NCBI GenBank assembly: GCA_964615795.1
Contig: CAZTQR010000013.1
Span: forward strand, 1 to 55,774
Length of the DNA stretch: 55,774 bases
Reading direction: 5' to 3'
Source of the DNA: JADJAH01 sp964615795
GTDB taxonomy: Bacteria > Bacteroidota > Ignavibacteria > Tepidaquicellales > Tepidaquicellaceae
A program made the position numbers and the translations under genes. Shown here in pieces: positions 25,391-33,788 of the stretch. Each line of letters starts with the position of its first letter. Within the stretch, counting starts at the first letter, position 1. The notes below the pieces were generated by a model. It saw nothing but the letters and a program-made list of their open reading frames with translations, searched no databases and was not told where the DNA came from.

Positions 25391-28315
25391 TTACTTTATC
25401 AGAAGCATCCGCTTTGTCTGCGAGAATCCGTTCGCCTCAAGCCTGTAGAAATAAACACCGCTCGAATAACCGGAAGCGTTCCAGTCTGCATCGTAAGTGC
25501 CTGCCTGAAGAACCTGATTAACAAGAGTGGCAACATTCTGCCCGAGTGAATTATAAACCTGAAGCTTCGTTAGTCCCGGAGCTGCAGCTGAGAACTTGAT
25601 GTTGGTTACGGGATTGAACGGATTTGGATAATTCTGCGAGAGCGAGAAACTTTCCGGAAGTTCGCTTACATAATTGTTGATGCCTACAAGCGAAGTGTAC
25701 TTGTTCCTTGCCGCAACAGCATTTGCCTGAAGATCGGCAAGATTGTTTCCTGCTATAAGCGCAAATGCGATCGTTATTTCTCCGTTGGAAGGAATCGTGT
25801 ACGGGCCGCTGCCGAGCACGTTTGCAACATCCCTTCCGTTTGTGCCGCCGGCCTGAGTTCTGCCTATGCCCGATGACAGTGACTGATACTTCTCTGCATC
25901 AGTGAAGCCGTCGTAAATTCCCCACGGATTACCGGAGACTGTATTGTCATTGTCAATTGCCCAGTAAGATACATTAGTGGCCGACAAAAGTGAAACACCT
26001 GCGTAAGTTGAAGGATTGTTATCCGTCCTCCAGATGTAACCGAGCCTGTTTGAAGGATCATAGTCAACTTTGTTAAGGTCGCCCTGCGAACCTAGATCCC
26101 AGTCGCCGAACAGCCCGGCGTAGAAATTTGTCACTTCGGAAGCATTCGTGTTCTTTATCTTGTAGCGCATTATGATGTAATCTTCGTCAGCTTCGTTTGC
26201 AAATGCAAAGCTGTTAAAAGATATCTCAACGCCGATCTTGTTGGTACCCGCACCGTTGTCATTGTATCTTGCACTTCCGTCCTGATTTGAGATCACTCCG
26301 GGCTGTGTGATCTGGAACGGAATAATGTTGGTGAAGTCATTGTTCTGCAAGGACTGGTCAGAGCCTCTTACAACGTCAGAGACTTTCGAAGCCGATGTAG
26401 CGCAGATGAGGCCGCCTTCAAAGAGTATGTTTGCCTGGTTGTTGTACTTGAAACCAATTCCCTGAGTGTTGTTGGAGTAATCGTTGAATCCGAAATTACC
26501 GCGGCTGTTGATAGTTGTGGCAATCTTGTTTGCATCCATGTTGAAGTAGCTTGGATTCACCACTACGTTTACATATTCAAAATCACTGTAAGAGCCGTCG
26601 GTGTATGTAAGCTTGAAGCTGATGATCGTGTTTGCAGGCGCAGTCGGATTTACCCTTACTCTGAAAGGCGAACTGCCGTTTGTTGTATTTCCGAGTGTGG
26701 GAATGGCGCCCAGCGACGCGCCGGGGTTCAGAATGGTGATCGCTGTTGACGTTGCCGTGATCGCAACCGAAGCGGCACTTGTTGCCTGCAAATAGTTCTT
26801 GAAATCGCCCACTATGCTCAGCGTATCGTTTGGCTGAGGGACATTGTTGTTACCGTCTGTTACTGTTACGGATGTAAGCCTTATCGCCGGCGAGTTTACC
26901 GTAAGCGCTTTGAACATGTTCACTCTTCCCTTTCCGAGCTGACCCACATAAGATGGATTCTGCGCGTCAATATTGTCGCAGGTCACTCTCACCTTCTCAC
27001 CTACCTGCATTGCGGTGTAGGTCGGAAACTGTGATTTCACAATTCCGCACACACCTGCGGCAATAGGTGATGCCATTGATGTACCGTCGAATATTGCATA
27101 TGAGTTGTTCCAGAGCGTACTGTAAATGCTCGAGCCCGGTGCGCATACGTCTATTGCCGTTCCGTAGTTCGAAAAGGATGACCTTACATCAGATGAGTTT
27201 GTTGATGCAACGCTGAGCACATACTTGTAAGATGCAGGGTAGAAGAGTGCGTTTGAGCTGTTGTTGCCTGCCGCACACACCACCAGCGCATTCTTGTTCA
27301 CGGTTGCATAGGTGATCACATCCTGCTCAAACTGTCCACCGCCGCCGCCGCCCCATGAACAGTTGATGACGGCGCAACCCCTGTCGGCCGCGTATCTTAC
27401 TCCTTCTATTCCGTTTATGATATATCCCAGTCCACCGGGAGCGCGTGTATCGTTGTCAGCCGAGCACTTGATGCCCATCAACTTGCATTTGAATCCGACA
27501 CCTGCCACGCCTACGCTGTTGTTTGTCACGGCGGACGCATCGCCGGCCACATGCGATCCGTGATTGTTGTTTGAACCCATGATCATGGGATCATTGTCCT
27601 GAACTATGTTCATATAATCCGCACCCGCGAAATCCCATCCCCTGTAATTATCAGTGTATCCGTCGCCGTCATCGTCGGTACCGTTGATCGGGTCGGCATA
27701 ATTGATCTTAACGTTTGCGGCAAGGTCGGGATGATCCCAGTCAATTCCGGAATCAACTATGCCTATCACAACATTCGTATCTCCCTGCTGAATGTCCCAG
27801 CCGGTGTTTGCGGCAATTCTGTTTATGTAGTATTGTTGTCCGAGCGAGGGATCGTTCGGAGTGAATGCCACCTTGTGCACATATTTCGGCTGAGCATATT
27901 CAACCAGTCCCGTAGCGTAGATCTCGTTAACTGCCTGTTCCACTGAAACCGGCGATGTGTATTTTACGGAATAGATCAGCGACAGGTCGGATGTCTTCTC
28001 TCCGCCTATTGACTCGACAGCGGGTTTGACTGCATCAGGAAAGACCTTCGCCGGAGAGACTGCACCGAGAGAGGTCAGCGCTGCTTCCATTTTCGGATTG
28101 CCGATTGAATTGACGCCGGCGATGCTTCTGTTTGATTCCTTAAGCCTGAATATCACCGTATTCGGCATGTAATCATTTTCGGTCAGTCCTTCAGCAAGCC
28201 TGAAGTATGCACTTCCGCTGTTTGATGGCAGTTCGCTCCTGTTTACAAATGCCGTGAGCGAAGTGAATATCACGAATGCGCTCAGGAACAATGCCGGAAA
28301 TCTTACGCTTTTCAT
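25391..28315 (-). CDS. Subtilisin-like (S8) serine protease with T9SS sorting domain
   Basis: This is a 974-residue exported protease. The N-terminal signal segment is followed by an inhibitor-type propeptide (about 40-150, ending YVEYAQPKYVHKV-like). The catalytic domain has Asp188 (IVDSGIDWDHPDLA), His252 (NNHGSHVAGDA), the oxyanion Asn351 (CAAGNNSSN) and Ser413 (DGTSMASPIAAG). A DDDGDGYTD insert after the Asp is a likely calcium site. Residues about 480-880 contain a CARDB/Ig-like segment and a domain of unknown fold with FAGLFGDWDLG. The last 80 residues are a type A T9SS sorting domain (YPNPFNP, SSGVYFYRLEANG, KRMLLIK). It is expected to be secreted or fixed to the cell surface. It follows ndk by 30 bp but may have its own promoter. 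Confidence 0.93.
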   Translation of the reverse strand: MKSVRFPALFLSAFVIFTSLTAFVNRSELPSNSGSAYFRLAEGLTENDYMPNTVIFRLKESNRSIAGVNSIGNPKMEAALTSLGAVSPAKVFPDAVKPAVESIGGEKTSDLSLIYSVKYTSPVSVEQAVNEIYATGLVEYAQPKYVHKVAFTPNDPSLGQQYYINRIAANTGWDIQQGDTNVVIGIVDSGIDWDHPDLAANVKINYADPINGTDDDGDGYTDNYRGWDFAGADYMNIVQDNDPMIMGSNNNHGSHVAGDASAVTNNSVGVAGVGFKCKLMGIKCSADNDTRAPGGLGYIINGIEGVRYAADRGCAVINCSWGGGGGGQFEQDVITYATVNKNALVVCAAGNNSSNALFYPASYKYVLSVASTNSSDVRSSFSNYGTAIDVCAPGSSIYSTLWNNSYAIFDGTSMASPIAAGVCGIVKSQFPTYTAMQVGEKVRVTCDNIDAQNPSYVGQLGKGRVNMFKALTVNSPAIRLTSVTVTDGNNNVPQPNDTLSIVGDFKNYLQATSAASVAITATSTAITILNPGASLGAIPTLGNTTNGSSPFRVRVNPTAPANTIISFKLTYTDGSYSDFEYVNVVVNPSYFNMDANKIATTINSRGNFGFNDYSNNTQGIGFKYNNQANILFEGGLICATSASKVSDVVRGSDQSLQNNDFTNIIPFQITQPGVISNQDGSARYNDNGAGTNKIGVEISFNSFAFANEADEDYIIMRYKIKNTNASEVTNFYAGLFGDWDLGSQGDLNKVDYDPSNRLGYIWRTDNNPSTYAGVSLLSATNVSYWAIDNDNTVSGNPWGIYDGFTDAEKYQSLSSGIGRTQAGGTNGRDVANVLGSGPYTIPSNGEITIAFALIAGNNLADLQANAVAARNKYTSLVGINNYVSELPESFSLSQNYPNPFNPVTNIKFSAAAPGLTKLQVYNSLGQNVATLVNQVLQAGTYDADWNASGYSSGVYFYRLEANGFSQTKRMLLIK

Positions 28316-28345
28316 TTACGTGTTTATTTGTTTGAAGAAATTATC

Positions 28346-28762
28346 TTATGCGAGTTCGGATTCCCTGAAGAAGAATGCAACTTCATTCATTCCGTTTTCC
28401 ACAGAATCGGATCCGTGCACGGCGTTCTCTCCTTTGGAGCTTGCAAAGAGATTCCTTATGGTACCTTCCGCGGCTTCCGCCGGATCTGTCGCACCTATGA
28501 GAGTTCTGTAATCCGCAACAGCATTCTCCTTTTCAAGAGCTATCACAACCACCGGACCTGATGTCATGAATGAAACGAGTTCTTTGTAGAACGGCCTCTC
28601 CCTGTGAATCTCATAGAACATTCCTGCTTCTCTCTCCGAAAGCTGAGCCATGCGCATGCCTTTCATTTTGAATCCGCTGTCGAGTATCTTCTGAATTATA
28701 CTGCCCTGCACGTTCTTTCTTACAGCGTCGGGCTTAATGATGCAAAGTGTTCTTTCTGCCAA
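28346..28762 (-). CDS. ndk: Nucleoside diphosphate kinase
   Basis: This cytosolic enzyme moves the gamma phosphate from ATP to other nucleoside diphosphates through a phosphohistidine. The 138-residue length is normal. Visible motifs are TLCIIKPDAV at the start, the conserved RPFY stretch, and NAVHGSDSVENG, which carries the catalytic His116 and the Kpn-loop-side signature. The start is the ATG at 28762. It lies 44 bp behind the PBP1A gene on the same strand, so it is probably the last or second last gene of the DsbD-like/lpxH/PBP1A transcript. Confidence 0.96.
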   Translation of the reverse strand: MAERTLCIIKPDAVRKNVQGSIIQKILDSGFKMKGMRMAQLSEREAGMFYEIHRERPFYKELVSFMTSGPVVVIALEKENAVADYRTLIGATDPAEAAEGTIRNLFASSKGENAVHGSDSVENGMNEVAFFFRESELA

Positions 28763-28806
28763 TTTGGTATTATCCTTTCTTAGTTTAGATTTGTGATATT
28801 ATATGG

Positions 28807-31116
28807 TCAGTATCCTACGCTTCCTTCCGGAGGTTCGCTTGATTCGGATGATGTTTCTGCCGGCGCCGAGTAATGGTACATTCCGCACTTTTGTGATCCG
28901 GCTCTTTTGATTATGAGGTCTTGCGTTGAAGGACAGGTGCCGTTGCTTTGCAGTCCCGTAACTGTGCAGACACTGGCTTCCTCCACATTCTCAGGCATTA
29001 GGAAGTATGCAACAGGAAAGTCAAACTCGTCATCGGAATAAAGCAACTGCATGAACTTGCCCCAGATCGGTGCCGCAGCCTTTCCGCCCTGTCCGTAAGC
29101 TCCGCCGAATTTAATTCTCGCATCGTCAAATCCAAGCCAGATACCGGCTACATACTGCGGAGTGAATCCGATGAACCATGCATCGCCGTAACTCTGCGAA
29201 GTTCCTGTCTTGCCTGCCGCAGGCCTGTGAAAATACTGCCTCACGCTTGTTGCAGTTCCGTAGTCAATTACATCTTCCATCATATCGCACATTACAAACG
29301 CAACTTCCTCGCTGAGCACTTCCTTTGTTTCGGGGTTGAATTCCTGTATGAGCTTACCGTTCCTGTCTTCAATTCTCAGGATCGATATCGGCTCGACCCA
29401 TATTCCTTCATTTGCAAACACTCCGTACGCGTTGGTGATCTCAAGCGGACTTACTTCGCCGGCTCCGAGACTCAGAGAGAGCACGTTCGGAAGTTCGGAC
29501 TTGATGCCCATCCTGTGCGAAAGGTCAATTACCTTGTCTATGGGTGCAAGGTCCATCGCGGTCCTTACGGCGATCACGTTCACTGAATTTGCAATTCCGT
29601 CGCGCATGGAGATCCTGCCTCCGGTTCCTCCTCCTTTAGGAGACCACATCGTACCGCCGATGTTGATGTTGATGGGGTTGTTTGAAACCATGTAGCCGGG
29701 AGAGTAACCCGAATTCACTGCTGTTGCATACACAAACGGCTTGAACGATGAGCCCGGCTGACGCTTTATCTGAGTCACATGGTTGAGGCCGTATTTGAAT
29801 GATATGGACGGGTTCGCTCCAACCATTGCCTTGATCTCTCCGTTCTTCGGATCAAGTACCACAAATCCGATCTGTACTGTTGTGGTAAGCGACTTGATGG
29901 AGTCAACAAAACTCTTGTCGTTCTTCAGCTTCTCATATACCTTGTTGCGGTCCTGCTCGGTCTTTGCTTTTTTATACTGCTCTGACTGCACAATGTATCT
30001 GATCACGGCATCATTGAGTATCTCCTTGCTTCCTGAACTGTTCCAGTTCCAGTAACCGTTGAATGACCTTTGGAACGGACCGAGAAGCGTCCTTGCGGCA
30101 TCCACGGCATGTTTCTGAAAGCGTGAGTCGAGCGATGTATAGACCTTCAGCCCGTCACGGTAAAGGTCGAATCCGTATTTTTCGGCCATTGCCTCGAGCT
30201 GTTGTCTCACATATTCCGTGAACTGCGGAGCGGGAGAATTGAAGCTTGCATAGTCTTTCCTTATGTTGAGCTTGATCGGATCCCTTGAAACCAGATCATA
30301 AGTTTCCCGCGTGATGTAATCTGCCTCCTGCATTTCATTGAGCACGAGGTTCCTTCTTTTGAGAGCCGCATCGGGATATTCGACAGGATCGTAGTTTGTC
30401 GGCGACTTGAGTGTGGCAACAAGCAGTGCGCATTCATCCAGTGACAATTCTCTTGCACCTTTGTTGAAATACGTCTGCGCGGCCGCTTCAACTCCGTAAG
30501 CTCCCTTGCCGAAGTACACTGTATTCAGATAGTAGGCAAGGATCTCGTCTTTGGTGTATGTCTTCTCGATCTGAACCGCAGTCATCGCTTCGCGGATCTT
30601 TCTGTTGAGTGACACTTCGGTTCCGATGTCTTTGTAAAGATTCCTTGCAAGCTGTTGTGTGATGGTTGATGCACCTTCCCTCGCAAGGTTGCCGCTTGCT
30701 ATGTTCTTGAATACCGCTTTGAAAATTCTTTCGAGATGGACACCCCAGTGGTCATAGAACTTCCTGTCCTCGGTCGCTATCAGCGCATTGATCATGTCCT
30801 TGGGGATGCTGTCGAGAGTGACCTTTGTCCTGTTCTTGAGGAAGAACTTGTCTATGAGTTCTCCGTCTGAAGAGAAAACTTTTGTGGCTTCTTCCAGCTT
30901 CGGGTTTTCGAGTTCTTCAAGAGAAGGAAGTGTGTTGGACAAATAGAAAAGATAGCCGGCAACAAGCCCGATGCAAACGAGTATGCCGAATATCAGTGTG
31001 CCGAAAAGCTTGTTTCCTGTCTTCTTCTTCTTGCCGGCACTTTGCCTGTATTTTTTGTCGGAAAAATATTTGTCGAGTTCTTCGTCCGTATATTTTCCTT
31101 TATCGCTTTTTTTCAA
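28807..31116 (-). CDS. Bifunctional penicillin-binding protein 1A (transglycosylase/transpeptidase)
   Basis: This is a class A PBP that polymerises and cross-links peptidoglycan. Of 769 residues, 1-36 are a Lys-rich cytosolic tail and about 37-60 the membrane anchor. The GT51 domain has ATEDRKFYDHWGVH with catalytic Glu116, and EGASTITQQLARN. The transpeptidase domain carries SSFK (Ser456), the SVN triad and KTGTSQSYGDAWF. The start is a TTG at 31116 that overlaps the TGA stop of lpxH (TTGA), which implies translational coupling; the KKSDKGKYTDEEL beginning fits a cytosolic tail. The C-terminal end is Ser/Glu/Pro-rich (SAPAETSSESSEPPEG) and has a short Cys pair before it. Confidence 0.95.
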   Translation of the reverse strand: MKKSDKGKYTDEELDKYFSDKKYRQSAGKKKKTGNKLFGTLIFGILVCIGLVAGYLFYLSNTLPSLEELENPKLEEATKVFSSDGELIDKFFLKNRTKVTLDSIPKDMINALIATEDRKFYDHWGVHLERIFKAVFKNIASGNLAREGASTITQQLARNLYKDIGTEVSLNRKIREAMTAVQIEKTYTKDEILAYYLNTVYFGKGAYGVEAAAQTYFNKGARELSLDECALLVATLKSPTNYDPVEYPDAALKRRNLVLNEMQEADYITRETYDLVSRDPIKLNIRKDYASFNSPAPQFTEYVRQQLEAMAEKYGFDLYRDGLKVYTSLDSRFQKHAVDAARTLLGPFQRSFNGYWNWNSSGSKEILNDAVIRYIVQSEQYKKAKTEQDRNKVYEKLKNDKSFVDSIKSLTTTVQIGFVVLDPKNGEIKAMVGANPSISFKYGLNHVTQIKRQPGSSFKPFVYATAVNSGYSPGYMVSNNPININIGGTMWSPKGGGTGGRISMRDGIANSVNVIAVRTAMDLAPIDKVIDLSHRMGIKSELPNVLSLSLGAGEVSPLEITNAYGVFANEGIWVEPISILRIEDRNGKLIQEFNPETKEVLSEEVAFVMCDMMEDVIDYGTATSVRQYFHRPAAGKTGTSQSYGDAWFIGFTPQYVAGIWLGFDDARIKFGGAYGQGGKAAAPIWGKFMQLLYSDDEFDFPVAYFLMPENVEEASVCTVTGLQSNGTCPSTQDLIIKRAGSQKCGMYHYSAPAETSSESSEPPEGSVGY

Positions 31117-31871
31117 ATCTTTGCTGACGCAGTTTTTTCTTCTTTGCCTTTGAAATCAGTCAGTTCAAATACTCCGCTCCTGAACAAACCGTAAGAACTG
31201 TGTTCGATCCAGTCTCCGAGATTCACATAGTAACCTTGATTATGCCTTATCATCTGAGGAAGATGCCTGTGGCCCATCACCACATAATCAAAACCTTCAT
31301 CCACTTTCGAAAAAGCGGCATCACGCAGTCCGTCACTCTTTGAATAGTCTTTTGCGGAAGTGTGAACTCTTGAAGTCTCAGATGTGCCCTTTGCAAGCCT
31401 GATGCCAATGTCAGGATGTATGAGGGAATAAAGTTTCTGGCTCAATTTGCTTCTCATCACCTTCTTGAGTATCCTGTATCCTGAATCGTTGTATGCGAAT
31501 CCGTCCCCGTGATGGATAAAGAACTTCTTGCCTTCAATCACCCTTTCGATGTGCTCGTGGCAGATCTCGATTCCAAACTCATTCCTGAAGTAATCGCCTT
31601 TCCAGAAATCGTGATTTCCTGCAATGTAGTTGATGATGACCCCGCTCTCCACAAGCTCCGAGATCTTAGCAAGCAGTCTGAAGAAACCTCTCGGAACAAC
31701 CTGCTTATATTCGATCCAGCAGTCAAAAAGATCTCCCACTATGAAGATCTCCGCCGCATCTTCAGATGCCGTTTCAAGAAACCGGATCAGTTTCCTTTCC
31801 TTCCTGCGTTCCTTCTCGGCAGACTCAAGTCCGAGATGTACGTCGGAAAAGAAATAGTAGGAATCACTCAT
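31113..31871 (-). CDS. lpxH: UDP-2,3-diacylglucosamine diphosphatase family metallophosphoesterase
   Basis: This enzyme cleaves UDP-2,3-diacylglucosamine to lipid X in lipid A synthesis, at the inner membrane surface. The 252-residue protein shows the calcineurin-like metal motifs in order: DVHLG (residue 10), GDLFDCW, GNHDFWKGD, HHGDGFAYND and GHRHLPQM. FFSDVHLG at the very start fits the ATG at 31871. It is 13 bp behind the DsbD-alpha-like gene and overlaps the PBP1A gene by four bases, so lipid A and peptidoglycan enzymes are translated from one message. LpxH is more likely than the related LpxI, which lacks these motifs. Confidence 0.9.
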   Translation of the reverse strand: MSDSYYFFSDVHLGLESAEKERRKERKLIRFLETASEDAAEIFIVGDLFDCWIEYKQVVPRGFFRLLAKISELVESGVIINYIAGNHDFWKGDYFRNEFGIEICHEHIERVIEGKKFFIHHGDGFAYNDSGYRILKKVMRSKLSQKLYSLIHPDIGIRLAKGTSETSRVHTSAKDYSKSDGLRDAAFSKVDEGFDYVVMGHRHLPQMIRHNQGYYVNLGDWIEHSSYGLFRSGVFELTDFKGKEEKTASAKI

Positions 31872-31884
31872 CAGGTGTGAGCGA

Positions 31885-32316
31885 TTATTTTACTTTGATT
31901 TTCGCGGAGAAGTTTTTGTTTCCCATTTTACAGACCCCGTCGGACGTGGAACAGTATCCGAATTTTACAGAGCCGTCAATCACAAGCTGGCCTCCGCTTG
32001 GCGCTCCCGAAGGAACCACAAAATTGTATTTGACTTTCGAGCTGTTTATGTAATCACCTTCGCCGCCTGTGTAATCCTGAAGGCCTTGTCCGTCAACGCC
32101 TGATACGCTTACCTCAACACCCGGCTCCTTTGGCACTTTAACGCCGGAAGACGTCTTGAAACTTATTGTCAGCACACCCGATTCGCCCGGTGAATATGAC
32201 TTCTTGTCGGTTGACACTGAAATTCCGGGCAACTTCTGCGAATATGCGCTTTCCGACACCAGTGCAATTGCCACAAAGGCCAGAAAAAACGCGGATAGCC
32301 GCATGAATTTGGACAT
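31885..32316 (-). CDS. Small periplasmic protein like the N-terminal (alpha) domain of DsbD
   Basis: This is a 143-residue exported protein with a signal peptide ending SESAYS before QKLPG. The mature part is an immunoglobulin-like beta-sandwich: KSYSPGESGVLTISFKTSSG, a VKYNFVVPSGAPSGGQLVIDG middle, and a C-terminal FGYCSTSDGVCKMGNKNF with two cysteines seven apart. That Cys-containing 'YC...C' strand followed by a final KIKV strand is how the DsbD-alpha (DsbC-corrector, PF11412-like) domain ends. Here the domain stands alone, without the membrane and thioredoxin parts. It heads the lpxH-PBP1A-ndk run. A thiol-handling role is inferred, not shown. Confidence 0.65.
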   Translation of the reverse strand: MSKFMRLSAFFLAFVAIALVSESAYSQKLPGISVSTDKKSYSPGESGVLTISFKTSSGVKVPKEPGVEVSVSGVDGQGLQDYTGGEGDYINSSKVKYNFVVPSGAPSGGQLVIDGSVKFGYCSTSDGVCKMGNKNFSAKIKVK

Positions 32317-32391
32317 TTTTACGATTGTTTATTTGTGAAAAATATACTGAAATTGGATTTTTATTACAAAGTCATTCACCTGCTTAAGCAA

Positions 32392-33243
32392 TCAGTATCT
32401 GCTTATGAACAGCTCCTCCTGCCTGCCGTTCATCAGGAGATCATGTGATTCAATATGGGCATATGCATTATGGTTGTGAATGCTCTCAAAATTCTCCGCT
32501 TCAACGCTGTACCAGGTTATCCTGTCGTTTTCCTTCAGTCTTACCACTATGTTTCTTACAAGGTCTTCGACAAAAACCGGGTTCTCGTATGCTCTTTCGG
32601 TAACGAACTTCTCATCCTCTCTCTTAAGGAGTGAATAAAGCTCACTGCTTGCGCTTGATTCAACCACCGAGATCACATCCTCGATCCATACTGTATCTTT
32701 GAACCTCACCGACACAGTGGCTTCTCCCCGCTGATTGTGCGCTCCGTATTTTGAAATGTTCTTTGAGCACGGACAAAGGGTTGTTACAGGTACCTTTACG
32801 GTCATTACGAAATCCTTCTTGTGCCCCTTCTTTACTGCATGAAACTTTACCTGATAGTCAATCAGTGAAGGCTTTCCCGTTACAGGAGCATTCTTCTGCT
32901 TGAAATACGGAAACTCGATCTCTATGTGCGATGCTGTTGCATGAAGTTTCTTCTGCATTTCGCTGAGTATGCTTTCAATTGAGTCAACATGTATCTCTCT
33001 GTCCTCTGACTGCAGTATCTCCACAAATCTGCTCATGTGCGTGCCCTTGAACTCCTTCGGGAGGTCAACAGTCATTGCAACGGTTGCTATTGTATGCTGA
33101 ATTTCGTTATCGCGGTCTTTTACGGCTATTGGGTATTTGAGATTCTTTACGCCGACCTTGTCAATCGGAAGCTGCCTTATGTCGTTCTGGCTTTGTATAT
33201 CCGGCAACTGCGAAATGCTCTTTGCGGTAATTTCTGAATCCAT
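32392..33243 (-). CDS. folE2: GTP cyclohydrolase FolE2 (type IB)
   Basis: This enzyme converts GTP to 7,8-dihydroneopterin triphosphate, the first step to tetrahydrofolate, and also feeds queuosine-type precursors. The 283 residues match FolE2 length. The family signature with the metal/catalytic cysteine is TTLCPCSKNISKYGAHNQRG, preceded by MTVDLPKEFKGTHMSRF and followed by FVEDLVRNIV and ENFESIHNHNAYA. The start is the ATG at 33243. FolE2 uses metals other than zinc and often replaces FolE under zinc limitation; no Zur-type site was recognised upstream. It lies 75 bp from each neighbour on the same strand, so it may be part of a longer transcript or separate. Confidence 0.95.
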   Translation of the reverse strand: MDSEITAKSISQLPDIQSQNDIRQLPIDKVGVKNLKYPIAVKDRDNEIQHTIATVAMTVDLPKEFKGTHMSRFVEILQSEDREIHVDSIESILSEMQKKLHATASHIEIEFPYFKQKNAPVTGKPSLIDYQVKFHAVKKGHKKDFVMTVKVPVTTLCPCSKNISKYGAHNQRGEATVSVRFKDTVWIEDVISVVESSASSELYSLLKREDEKFVTERAYENPVFVEDLVRNIVVRLKENDRITWYSVEAENFESIHNHNAYAHIESHDLLMNGRQEELFISRY

Positions 33244-33318
33244 TAATATAAGTTAGATTGTTTTTTGGTTTTAAATTGCAACGGTAGAGTTAACCATACC
33301 CGATATTATAAAATTTCT

Positions 33319-33783
33319 TCAGATCAGCATAATATCCGGATAGTAAGTGCAGTCAAGCGTAACAATGAACGGCTGATTGCGGCTTTTCAGGACCATATCC
33401 CAGATGAATCTCCTGTCGGTTTCGGGTATGGCTGACTTCATAATGTTGCTTTCTTTTATGAATTCAAATGCACCTTCATTGCAGGGAGGCGGAAGTTCAT
33501 CAATGGCATGTTTGTATTCCATGAGAAATAACATGATGTTTCCTGCACCGGGATAGTTCTTCTCTGTTACGATACCCTTAAGCAGCCAGTCATCAGGAGT
33601 TGTGCGCATCGAGCATTCTTCGAATGCTTCCCTTGCGGCGCAAACCGAAGGAGATTCCGCATCTTCCGCGTGAAGCTTTCCTCCCGGAGGCGAAAGCAGT
33701 CCCTTGTTCGGCTCTCTTTCTCTTTTCATAAGCAAATAGTCACCGGAGCCGTTGGTTATGTAAAGAAGTGTTGCAAGTTTCAT
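33319..33783 (-). CDS. Nudix hydrolase
   Basis: This is a small 154-residue hydrolase of nucleoside diphosphate-linked substrates, similar in layout to MutT/NUDT1-type 8-oxo-dGTPases (ATLLYITNGSGDYLLMKRERE, then LSPPGGKLHAEDAES). The Nudix box is a variant: GGKL, two extra residues before the first Glu, then REAFEEC, with Cys where Gly is usual. The ATG at 33783 is preferred because family members begin MKLATLLYI. A GTG at 33792 overlaps the stop of the upstream gene (GTGA) and would add three residues, so coupling is possible. The substrate is unknown. Confidence 0.9.
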   Translation of the reverse strand: MKLATLLYITNGSGDYLLMKREREPNKGLLSPPGGKLHAEDAESPSVCAAREAFEECSMRTTPDDWLLKGIVTEKNYPGAGNIMLFLMEYKHAIDELPPPCNEGAFEFIKESNIMKSAIPETDRRFIWDMVLKSRNQPFIVTLDCTYYPDIMLI

Positions 33784-33788
33784 ATGGA

